20,370 bases of DNA from Chara braunii. Its lineage: Eukaryota; Streptophyta; Charophyceae; Charales; Characeae. The stretch is from assembly GCA_003427395.1 (NCBI GenBank), contig BFEA01000080.1:2050079-2070448 (forward strand), read 5' to 3'. Positions 9,700 through 18,003 of the stretch are shown one piece after another; the first letter of the stretch is position 1, and each line of letters opens with the position of its first letter. Position numbers and translations under genes: made by a program. Under the pieces are notes generated by a model that worked only from the letters and a program-made list of their open reading frames with translations, did no database searches and had not been told where the DNA came from.

Positions 9700-10160
9700 C
9701 ATATAAAAAAATAAAACATCCAAAAAATCTCAACCAAAAGTATGTTATGCAAAATGATATTTCCGACAACTTTTGCCTACGACTCATCTCAAAATTTTGT
9801 ACCAAACTCGAGTTAAAAATCGAAAACACAAAAAACAAATAAATTAAAAAACAAAGCAAGGAAAAAACAGAAAAAATAAAAACAAAATTTTGTAACAAAT
9901 ATATGTTATGCAAAATCATTATACAAACAACTTTTGCTCGGGAGTTATCCCCGAATTTCCAACCAAACTCGGGTAAAAAAGCAAAAACTAAAACAAAAGG
10001 TAATATTATCATAATAAGTGAAAAACTATTTAAAAATATTCAAAAATATTTTTATTTTCAAAAGTTCTTTAAGGTTTTTTTAATTGAGCTTGGTTGGGAA
10101 TTTGGGTAGGACTCCCATAAAAACGATGTTTTTATTCTTATTCTGCACAACACACGTTTT
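9700..10160. repeat. AT-rich block containing a diverged direct duplication
   Basis: This is A-rich on the plus strand. A unit starting TATGTTATGCAAAAT occurs at 9741 and again at 9902 (161 bases apart). Both copies continue with related blocks ACAACTTTTGC and CCAAACTCG followed by TAAAAA. The copies are clearly related but diverged. Open frames here are rich in Phe/Ile/Leu or Lys/Asn and are not credible genes. Confidence 0.7.
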
Positions 10161-10169
10161 TTTCAGAGT

Positions 10170-10780
10170 TTATGAAGTTTTTTTTTTTCTTTTTTTTTGA
10201 CGCGCGATTTTGGGTTTGTACACGTATGTTGGAATACGTACGTGTATACCGCTGTACGCGTATGGGGTGCTACCCAACTTTTTTGTTTCTTTTTACTCAA
10301 AACATGCCTTCTCCAGTATATCATCCCGAATATATAATGATACTGCATCAGGAAGGGAATGAACACAAAGAGTTTGCTCGTGGTGCCGTCGTAAATACCC
10401 TTAGAAGGGTATTCGCGGGTATATTTGCACTTTGCGGGATTTGGGTCTGAGATGGTACCCGAGACAGGTGTTCACATAAGCGTTGAGCAACCCGCAGCCG
10501 GCACTCTATAGCCGGAATAACAGGTGCGCGGTAGATGAGATTCGAGAGTGTGTGGACGCACAAGTTTAAGGCGCGGAGGGTCAGTAACTATAATTGAACT
10601 TCGCTTTTAGTTGCCCGTATGTGTACACGGGCCGTAGGTACTGTCGGGCGTCCGCGCAGCAAAGGCATCAACTTTGGTGGACGGAAGTCGACGGATAGGC
10701 CAAGATGTGGCCTTGGGGGATTTCGGAGAGACCACGTAGTGTGTGGAACCCATTTATATGATTACCGCTAGTGCTAGTAC
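10170..10780. other. Spacer with simple T runs and small palindromes, no gene seen
   Basis: T-rich simple sequence (10178-10199) is followed by alternating ACGTAT-type sequence (10220-10265) and mixed DNA. A short hairpin sits at 10394-10413. No open frame shows a recognisable domain. Confidence 0.5.
10394..10413. repeat. Short perfect inverted repeat
   Basis: AATACCCTT and AAGGGTATT form 9-bp arms around a 2-base centre (AG). It is isolated, with no neighbouring gene to give it a role. Confidence 0.8.
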
Positions 10781-11250
10781 CAGCCTTGGGCCTCACACTA
10801 TTGGTTACGGTGTTGGACTTCTATTTAGTAGATTTAAGGATCGAGGCCAGCAACCGATGATGGAGGAATGGAGAAGCACTATGAAGGGAACAAAGGGGCT
10901 GAGGGCCCGACGAGGCTATTCCCCTCAGTTTTGTTGCCAATCACGACAGCGGGCCTGATAGGTAGGACCGAAGAGGTGCTGACAATCCCCTCTCCATAGA
11001 CCCAATTCGTTTTCTTTTAAAAATTTTAAAATTTTCTCATGCCTTATTACTGAATTATTTATTTTAGTTTTTTATCGGTACCGAGAGCGGGCCTAAGATC
11101 CAAGCCTAGCCCAATGGGTACACCCCTGATCTGTTGAAATACAAACTCAAGTTCGAATCCAGACTAAAATTACTCTGAATTACTTGCGGCTGGCCAGTTC
11201 GATGATGATATCTCAAGGTCGTGCCTCTGCCTCGGTCCTTCGGACATCTG
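10781..11250 (+). mobile_element. Composite (dimeric) tRNA-derived SINE-like repeat, copy 1
   Basis: Two tRNA-like modules lie in tandem. Module 1 has a degraded A box (CCTCACACTATTGG, 10791-10804) and a B box GATCGAGGC (10839-10847). Module 2 has an A box AGCCCAATGGG (11108-11118) that fits RGYNNARYNGG exactly and a B box GTTCGAATC (11151-11159) that fits GWTYRANNC exactly, 32 bases apart. The tRNA stems do not fold, so this is not a tRNA gene. The whole segment aligns with 19975-19505 on the other strand. Shared blocks include CTATTCCCCT, CTGAATTAC (11175-11183), GGCTGG, CTCAAGG and CGGTCC followed by GGACAT. That shared extent defines a repeat of about 470 bp. RNA polymerase III transcription is inferred from the boxes. 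Confidence 0.7.
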
Positions 11251-11818
11251 CTAATACTAGGAACGATACAAAGAAGAATGGCATGACACCTACTCTAGGA
11301 TGACACGCATAAATTGAGAGGGAGCCCGATGATCGGGGGGGTTGCTGTTCTTCCAATCTTGGTGCTATCAAGCAGTGCGTTGTTGAAGCGTGTGGTAGTC
11401 GAGGAAGAAGAATGACGAGGCTGGCAAAAGCAGCGGGGGAGGAAGAGGTGAGGAGGCGAAAAATATAGTGTTGACATCAACATGAAAACAAAGAGACGAG
11501 GAAGAAGGATGGAAGGCGGGCTGAGGAGAATGGAGCCAGGGAGAAAATGACTTATTTGGTCACCCTTTGGCGGAATCAGACAGACAAAGAGTCTATTTGG
11601 GGGTTTCGAAGAATGGCGAGTCCAATAGCGAGCTCAGATTGGTGAGATCGGGGGCGAAAATTGCTCCACGACTAGTAAAGGCTGCGTGGTTGTTTTGATG
11701 AGGTAGCGGGAAAAACGACGGGAAAAGTGACGAGGAGCGAAGCAAGGAGGCGAAGAGAGAGTGGAGACGATAGACTTACCTGGCGGTCGTGCGCATGGTC
11801 TCCTCATAGCGCACACCT

Positions 11819-11933
11819 TTAGTCGCTCGTCATTTTCATCTGCAGGATGAATGCTTCCCCTGTAACTTGGTACTGCGGATTGGAGTGAAACTGTCCATAT
11901 AGGTGGCCCAATGCGTTCACATATTGGGAATCA
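11819..11933 (-). other. Candidate terminal exon fragment, faintly like serine carboxypeptidase (S10)
   Basis: After the acceptor-like CTTCTCCACAG, the frame from 11932 encodes 37 residues and then TAA at 11821-11819. Part of it, NALGHLYGQFHSNPQYQVTG followed by EAF, resembles the S10 carboxypeptidase block that usually reads NPFY..GESYAG. Here the nucleophile position is Ala (GEAF), so it could not be an active enzyme. The match is short and could be chance. Confidence 0.15.
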
Positions 11934-12429
11934 CTGTGGAGAAGTGTGCGTGAATAAGCACATGTTCGAAGGCATGTGCAATAACAAAGAGAGAAGGAAA
12001 GAGAGAAAGAGGATTCTTACCAGGCGGGAGCAAGGCGATCAACAAACAATGTATCTTCCTATATTCTAGCGAAAGATACACTTTCATTTTGCACGTATGG
12101 TGAGAGGTAAAGTGGGTTCGTGGTTGGGAACCGACTCATTACCTTCAACGCAGTGGCCATCTCCCTCGGAGTGACTATCTTCAACACCGTACTCATCTTC
12201 ATTGTTCCATTGCCATCAGGGACACGACCGCTTCCCGTTTGGCGTGCTCGTCTTGGTCATGGTGGTCGCCCTCCCCACGCTGGTAGCGGATAGCTACATC
12301 CATGTGATCATGCTTACTCTTTGATCGATTTTGCATTTGCGGCCTGCGTGTACGTATCGCTTCTTCGGTGGCATCGCTCGTATGGATCTCGAATGGGATC
12401 ATGGTTAGGCTCGTTATCCTCCGAGTCCC

Positions 12430-12482
12430 TAGCGCTACGGGAGAAGAAGATCAAATGGACCTGGCTGAAGGTTCGATCCAGG
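12430..12482 (+). other. Weak tRNA-like fragment
   Basis: AGCGCTACGGG (12430-12440) misses the A-box pattern by one base, and GTTCGATCC (12471-12479) fits the B-box pattern, with 30 bases between. The beginning CCTAGC and the end TTCGATCCAG echo module 2 of the SINE-like repeat. The stems of a tRNA are not formed. Confidence 0.3.
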
Positions 12483-12840
12483 TACGTTGAAGAAGAATAA
12501 AGAGTAGGCGCATGAGAGTGAGGAGAGATTCATATGATAATGGATGCTTACCTAACCGACACCGAGAATGAGGAGTTGCATGCGGAAGGAAAAGTCTTAA
12601 GGTGGCGGTGTATCCTTCCATGTTCTAGCGCATGATTCACTTCTATTTCTTGACCACGATTGCTGGCAAGCAGCCATCGGTAAGGCGCGCGGTAGCAGTA
12701 AGACAAAGAAAAATTTAGAATGAAGGTGGGAATGAGAAAAGGATTGGGCGCATACCGGAGGAGTGACTTATCTTCTTTACCGTTGACGGCAAGAGGGGTT
12801 GTTAACGACAAGTGAGTTCATTTCTATACTCTTGTTTTGA

Positions 12841-14050
12841 TTCGTATCTTAGTATTCATTGCTTTCTGCTTGGAACATGATTATCAGGCTTAAATATGAT
12901 GAAACATTTAGGGGTTTTGTCTGTCGCTCTCACTCATTGCTACAAGCTAGCTAGTTTCCGATGATCTGCCGAGTTGTTGAGTTCGTTTGGCTTGCTAGGC
13001 TTAATGTCACTCGCTAAGTCTACTGTGAGTTTTCGAGTTTGTCACTATGCACAACTGTTGTGTGACACTGAGTATGCTGTATTTTCTTGTTGCGCACGAT
13101 GCTGTGCGTAGGTGGCTTTCTAACTGCATCTTTGTTGTGCGTTTTGCCTCGTTTCACTTGTAGTTTGTTGGGCTGGCGGTGTTGGCTGGGCATGCAGCAT
13201 TAACTGCGTTATCACTAAGCAAAACGTTGCATTAGCTATGTCTGGTTGCGTTGTTACTAGTTGTTGCATAAGGTTGCTGTGTGCACGGTTAATTAGCCGA
13301 GGTTCACCGTGTTTGGACCACATTTCGAATAGAGCACAGTGGTGTGTTCTATTTAAAGTAGGTTCGTTAAAGCTGAGTGGCTACGGCTTAGTCAGAAGGT
13401 GGAGTACAACGGTTCAGGGGGAAGGTCGGATTTCTCCAAGGGAGTCGTTACTGCCAAGTGAAGACCGATTAGGGTGTTCTTACACGAATTTCGACAGCAG
13501 TTAAATTTCGGCTGACCGATTTGCTGCGCGTTTTGACCACCATTGCGGGGCCCTTAAGCGCACCAAGATACCAAGGCCCTCTCATGAGAATTGAGTTGCC
13601 CCCTTCCTGTATCTTGAGAGTCTGAAACCCCTTCTTTTGTCCTTCTTAAATTAAGTGTAGTCCGTGGTTACGAGAGGAAGGCGACATGTGGGATTGCAAC
13701 CCATAAAACCACGACGAGACCTTGTGGGAGGTCCACCCACTAATTGCGGGAGCTCTGCCGGGACTCATGAGGAGTTATGAAAGCAGGGAATCGTCAGGTA
13801 TACTTGCGCTGCTTTGTATATACCACTTTACCCCTTATTATTTAAACCCCTCTAGTTTAACTGATATGTATGCATACATCCCAGGGCCTATAAGTTTCAC
13901 TTTGAATTCTTTTTCATGACTTAATCCGAATGAACTAAAGGGAATTCATGTTTGAAATTCATTTACTTTATTTTGCTTGAAATCAGACAGAAGGGGGATG
14001 AAGTGGGGAAAGGTGGGAGAAAGATAGTTTTGCTTACAGTTGATAGGGTC
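12841..14050. other. Non-coding stretch, no gene recognised
   Basis: GT-rich plus-strand sequence with short open frames at 13238-13504 and 13722-13919 (plus), neither with a recognisable domain or conserved motif. A TATATA sequence occurs at about 13817. One stable hairpin is noted separately. Confidence 0.5.
13328..13353. repeat. 11-bp hairpin with 4-nt loop
   Basis: AATAGAGCACA pairs with TGTGTTCTATT (one G-T pair) around the loop GTGG. It is a compact isolated stem-loop, not followed by a T run and not near a recognised gene. Confidence 0.7.
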
Positions 14051-14058
14051 CCCAGAGT

Positions 14059-14975
14059 GTCAGGCACAGTGGCTTCGGTTTGGCCTAACCACTTTGTTTT
14101 ATTTTGTTTCGTCTGCAACTACACAGTGTGGCTTCAGTCAAGTCTAGTTGCTATGATTTTATTTTGTTTCCTCTGCAACTAGACAATGTGACTTCAGCCA
14201 AGTCTAGTTGCTATGATATTTGTTGATTTGTTTTCTTTGCAGCCAAACAATATGACTTCGGTCAGACTTGGTTGTTATATTGTTTTGTCTTCTTGACAAT
14301 CAAGCAATGTGGCTTCAGCCAGGTCTGATTGTCATTTCTCTATAGGTTGTTATCCGTACAACTAGGCAATGTGGTTTCAATTTGACATAACTGCTATGCC
14401 TTGTCGTTCTATTCCTTACCCCAACCAGACAATGTGACATCAATCAGGTCTGGTTGTTGTTCTTTTGGTAATTTGTCTGTTGAATGATTTTAAAGAGTTG
14501 AGTAATGTGGCTTCGGTCAGGCCTAACTACTTGTTTTTTCTAAGGGAGGTTTGAACAGATGACTAAACAATGTGCTTTCAGTTTGGCTTAGTTTAAAGTC
14601 GCGCACATAAATAGAACCTGAAAATATGACTTTATATAAATATATTATATTTATATTATTAAACGGAGCTAGTCAGATAACGTGGCTTCGATTTGGTTTG
14701 ACTATAACTAATTAGAAACAGGAAGAGTGTATGTAATTAAGAATATAATGAATGTAATGAAGACGGACTGAGCAACGTGGCTTCGGTTTGACTCAGTCTC
14801 AGTCTTCGAAAGATTGAAGGATGAGAGAAATATTATAACTTGAATATTAAACACTTGGCAATACTAAATAATGCGGCCGACTAACTAACTGTCTAATGAA
14901 GACAAAAGTAGCTATGTCTCTTGTTTATGTATACAAAGGCAAAGGCTAAGCAATGTGACTTTTGTTTGGCTTAAT
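14059..14975 (+). repeat. Array of 12 stem-loops with a conserved 17-nt loop and variable, self-complementary stems
   Basis: Loops start at 14066, 14125, 14185, 14249, 14306, 14368, 14431, 14504, 14569, 14679, 14774 and 14952; all are exactly 17 nt. Consensus is AATGTGGCTTCRGTYWG; positions 1, 5, 6 and 10 are invariant. Stem pairs per copy, in order and with G-T allowed: 6/7, 9/10, 10/10, 8/10, 11/12, 5/9, 9/9, 7/8, 7/8, 9/9, 8/9, and 5 contiguous. Stem sequences differ: GCAACTAGAC/GTCTAGTTGC (14175-14211), CAACCAGAC/GTCTGGTTG (14422-14456), TAGTCAGAT/GTTTGACTA (14670-14704), GGACTGAG/CTCAGTCT (14765-14799). The first nine copies are 57-73 bases apart, later ones 95-178. Spacers are mostly unconserved, except that copies 2 and 3 are near-identical 60-base units. 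I recognise no known family. Selection on structure, or copying between arms, is inferred. Confidence 0.9.
14634..14656. repeat. Perfect AT-only palindrome inside the stem-loop array
   Basis: ATATAAATATA and TATATTTATAT form 11-bp arms around one T. It sits in the longer gap between stem-loops 9 and 10 and could extrude as a cruciform. Confidence 0.85.
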
Positions 14976-16060
14976 ATTCTTATGTCATATGAAGCTAGGG
15001 TATTTGAGTTTATCTAACTGAGAGTTAATAAACTATTTATGTAAAAAATACCTTGAAAGTTTTGTGAGAATACTTGCTCATTGTGGTATGGATTGGCATG
15101 TGGATTAAGTGTGAGCTCTGCCTAATATGAGTCATTGAGTTTGTAGGGAATTTATCCAACTCGAATTCAGATTAATATAAATTTTTTGATAGTACTTTCC
15201 TAGAGGTGGTGCTGCCAAAATGTTTGCTAATCCAATCACCGAGGTGTCATAAAAAATTGCGTTTTTTTTTAGCTAGAAGTTTTTTGGGACTTTTCATGTT
15301 TTAAGTCTTATATAAATTTTGCGAAGACATTTTTTCTACGGAAAGCGCAACCAAAATTTCCTGAAATCTAGGGAAGTTTGAATATTTTAGGACTTTGAAA
15401 GTTTTGGCGATCTACGCCTGCTAGAGGAGATGCTGTCAGAATCCTTGCTATTTTTTAGACGAATGTCAAAGATAAGGTAGGAAGGTAGGATTGTTCCATA
15501 TTCAGTCAAACATAGCTTGAACATTGACCTGTGATGTGTTGTACGTCATTTTCTTTCATATTATTTTAAGGCTTATCTAGCTTCAGGTTGATCGCACAAG
15601 GATCATTTTATGTTATCGGTATTCGGGACACTGTAATTCATTCTCGTTACTCAACATCAGGCCTTAGCCTCTGTGGGTTGAATTGTTTTTTTGGGTTTTA
15701 TCCGGGATTTTATTAAATGACCATTTAAAAAAGGACTGAGTGCTCTTCTTTTGGAAGGTTGGGCAGGGTCCGTGGGTCTTGTTTGACTAAAGCAAAGGGT
15801 GTGAGCACAAAAAAATGATTGAAGTTGACCCCGTGTAGAGGGTGGTCTGTCGATGTTGAATCTTTGGTATGATTGCAGATATGCTTTGTGAGTTGAAGTT
15901 CGAATTGAATTTGTCTGCAACCATGTGTATATTTTTAAGGGAGTCACGCTATGATTGTAAAATTGACTGCCTCGTGTCCAGTAACCCTTATATTTATGTT
16001 TCCGAGTACTCGCACAGTCTACTTTGACCATGCGCAATGATTGAGCAAACTTGAACTGAA
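14976..16060. other. Non-coding stretch with a diverged direct repeat and one unassigned open frame
   Basis: A block of about 30 bases starting CTAGAGGTGGTGCTG at 15200 recurs as CTAGAGGAGATGCTG at 15421 (221 bases apart), with roughly four of five bases matching. A minus-strand frame of 126 codons (16037-15657) is open but has no recognisable domain and an unremarkable composition. I do not call it a gene. Confidence 0.45.
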
Positions 16061-16069
16061 AGAAAAGGA

Positions 16070-16110
16070 AGATTTTTTTTTATTTTTATTTTTATTTTTT
16101 TGAATTTTTT
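16070..16110 (+). repeat. T-rich simple repeat (TTTTTA)n
   Basis: A run of T with regularly spaced A and a few G. Low-complexity sequence only. Confidence 0.85.
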
Positions 16111-16171
16111 ATAGCTGGATGTTGAGCTCCGTGGCGGCTGTCAAAGTCAAACCCCTTGACCTGTTTCCAAA

Positions 16172-16222
16172 CCTCTGACGATGGAGCCCCGTTTCCAAAG
16201 TCAGAGGCATTTGACTGCCTCT
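16172..16222. repeat. Overlapping, mutually exclusive inverted repeats
   Basis: CCTCTGAC (16172-16179) can pair with GTCAGAGG (16200-16207). Alternatively AGAGGCA (16203-16209) can pair with TGCCTCT (16216-16222). The shared AGAGG can join only one of the two stems. No gene is adjacent, so any switching role is speculation. Confidence 0.6.
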
Positions 16223-16335
16223 AAGAGTCGAAACTGCCTACCCCTCCCCTCTGCAGTGTACAAAAGAGGGTAGGTCTCATAATTACACTCGCGATTGTCT
16301 AACGTCGAGGGATTAACCTCTCAAGACGTGTGTCA

Positions 16336-16355
16336 TTCGACACTTGAGTGTCGAA
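16336..16355. repeat. 20-base palindrome
   Basis: TTCGACACT and AGTGTCGAA are perfect 9-bp arms around TG. It could be a dimeric protein-binding site or a hairpin. The context gives no function. Confidence 0.8.
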
Positions 16356-16572
16356 AATAACCCTCTAAATCTTTGAGGAGCATGTGGTCATGGGTACCAC
16401 AGAGTTCGCCATGATTGCGATAACTTCCGTATTGAATGTTCATGCATGGTTGGTTGACATGACAAAGTCTTCGTCATCGTGATATTTATTCAGAGTCTCG
16501 CACGCGACACCCGCCTAATTCTTTCATCGAAAGTTATGGGCCGAGAGAGAAGGTTAACAACAGTCGTATTTT

Positions 16573-16890
16573 TCATCACCACTTCAAGACACCCTTCACC
16601 ACTTCAGGATGCAGCCTGCCTAAACTGATGGTTTTGAGGGTCTTCAGACCTTTCACCACTTCGGGACACCATTCACCACTTCAGGATGCAGCCTGCTTAA
16701 ACATGTTGTTTTCATGGTCTTAGGACCTTTCACCACTTTAGGACCATTCAGGATTTTCAGACTGCCCAAAACTCTCACTTCACCACTTCAGGATGCAACC
16801 TGCCTAAACAGGTGGTTTTCAGGGTCTTCGTACCTTTCACCACTTCGAGACCATTCGGGATTTTCAGACTGACAAAAACTCTTACTTCAG
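16573..16890 (+). repeat. Tandem repeat built on TTCACCACTTC
   Basis: Long units start TTCACCACTTCAGGATGC at 16595, 16672 and 16779 (77 and 107 bases apart). Each continues as AGCCTGCCTAAAC, a GTTTTCA-GGTCTT block and a second CTTTCACCACTT block (16650, 16727, 16834). The second and third units also carry GGATTTTCAGACTG with AAAACTCT; the first lacks it, which accounts for its shorter length. The repeat has many stops in all frames and does not look coding. Confidence 0.85.
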
Positions 16891-17930
16891 AATTTTCATT
16901 TCTGAATTTTCGGCTATCCGTTGACCGCTTGTGGTTAGATTGGTCATCCTAGTCGACCGACGTAGGATCGCGTTCGGGAGATCAGTGCCTCGGGCGACGA
17001 TTTGCGCACGGGTCCGATTAGGGCGTTTACCGGGCATACCCCCTATGCTACAGCGAACGAGAAACACCCTCGGCTGGGCCACCTCTGCGATCGCATACGA
17101 AAAACTTTCGTACGTGGTTTGATAGCTTGGCAGGGATACACCCACCTAAGGGATGAAGACAACTCCCATGGGTGGAGGTAAGTTGTACCTCGCATGATCT
17201 TATCATATTATAGAGGTTCGCGAGAGGTATGGCTGACGCACTCGGTCAGATCGACAACGCTCTGCGATGAAGCCCTGCAAAATCCTGCGTGACGTGGTCG
17301 GCAGGGTTCCCTCCCGGGACCAATTGCGCTCGACAACGGCTTATTACTTGCTGGATTGCTACGAGATTTGTTCGGCGACATGGGTGTGCTACCTAGCTAT
17401 GGCGGACTGGGACTTCACCACTGGGGAGGACGAGGACCTGCCATTAACGCCAAAACCCGACGAGGAAATTGCGGTGGACGAGACGGTATATGGTCACTGA
17501 CTCACTGTTTCTTTTACTGTCCATACTGCTTTGTGAAAGGTTGTGCAATTTTTGCAAGGAGTAACCCCTTTGATGAGCCGGATAAGTGGCAACGACAAAA
17601 AAACTTTTAGGGGATGACACGCCCCTCCTGCCACGCTTATGCTTCCATGACAGCAGCCGAGCTGCCACGGGTTCTGCATTCCCAGATGTTTTGTGTAGCC
17701 TTGTACACCGCTAGCCATACAAATTTTGCTTCACGTTTGCTTGTATTAACTATAACTTTGTTCCTGGATAAGCGAGTGGGTGAGGGCCGTGAGGCCATTA
17801 CATGGGGGGCAATAGCAAGGGGGTTCCATCATATTGGCGACCATTGCAAATTAGGCGAAGGACCTATCCGGGAATCTCTAAGCGGTGGGGTGACATGGCA
17901 TGCACAGTAGTAAGAAGGCACTATCACAAT
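16891..17930. other. No gene recognised; several unassigned short open frames
   Basis: Open frames exist at 17145-16882 (minus, 87 codons) and 17267-17500 (plus, 77 codons). The plus frame has an ATG start and ends in an acidic, Pro-containing tail (FTTGEDEDLPLTPKPDEE), which is more protein-like than its surroundings. Neither matches a family I know. A small stem (ACGAAA/TTTCGT) lies near 17098-17112. Confidence 0.4.
17267..17500 (+). CDS. Short acidic open frame, unassigned
   Basis: The frame has 77 codons from ATG to TGA. It contains a Tyr/Leu/Cys-rich middle (YYLLDCYEICSATWVCYLAM) and a strongly acidic C-terminus. No signal peptide, zinc motif or catalytic motif is visible. It could be an exon, part of a decayed transposon gene, or chance. 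There is no supporting neighbour. Confidence 0.15.
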   Translation: MKPCKILRDVVGRVPSRDQLRSTTAYYLLDCYEICSATWVCYLAMADWDFTTGEDEDLPLTPKPDEEIAVDETVYGH

Positions 17931-18003
17931 GTACATCTCTGATGAATGTTTGCCTACCAAATTTGGAGTACGAAGGATACTGGGAAAGGGCTGCAAGTAT
18001 GCA

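Larger units (their letters stand above)
11251..12840. other. No clear gene; minus strand carries splice-like sites and short open frames
   Basis: The plus strand is purine-rich in places, so the minus strand is pyrimidine-rich and intron-like. Minus-strand donor-like sequences occur at about 12551 (TTAG/GTAAGC), 12142 (GAAG/GTAATG), 12020 (CCTG/GTAAGA) and 11779 (CCAG/GTAAGT). An acceptor-like CTTCTCCACAG ends at 11934. Open frames at 12811-12548 and 12402-12199 (minus) have no recognised domain. A spliced gene or its remnant is possible, but no consistent exon chain could be built by eye. Confidence 0.3.

Noticed and set aside
10743-10958. 71-codon plus-strand frame
   Set aside because: Most of it lies inside the SINE-like repeat and its other copy does not preserve the frame.
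11100-11173. Functional tRNA gene
   Set aside because: A and B boxes fit, but acceptor and T stems do not pair, and the homology with another copy extends far beyond tRNA length.
14059-14975. CRISPR-like array
   Set aside because: The repeated part is a loop flanked by changing inverted arms, spacing varies from 57 to 178 bases, there are no equal-length spacers, and the DNA is eukaryotic.
15657-16037. 126-codon minus-strand frame as a gene
   Set aside because: There is no recognisable domain, no neighbouring gene signals and ordinary composition; a frame of this length can occur by chance in 20 kb.
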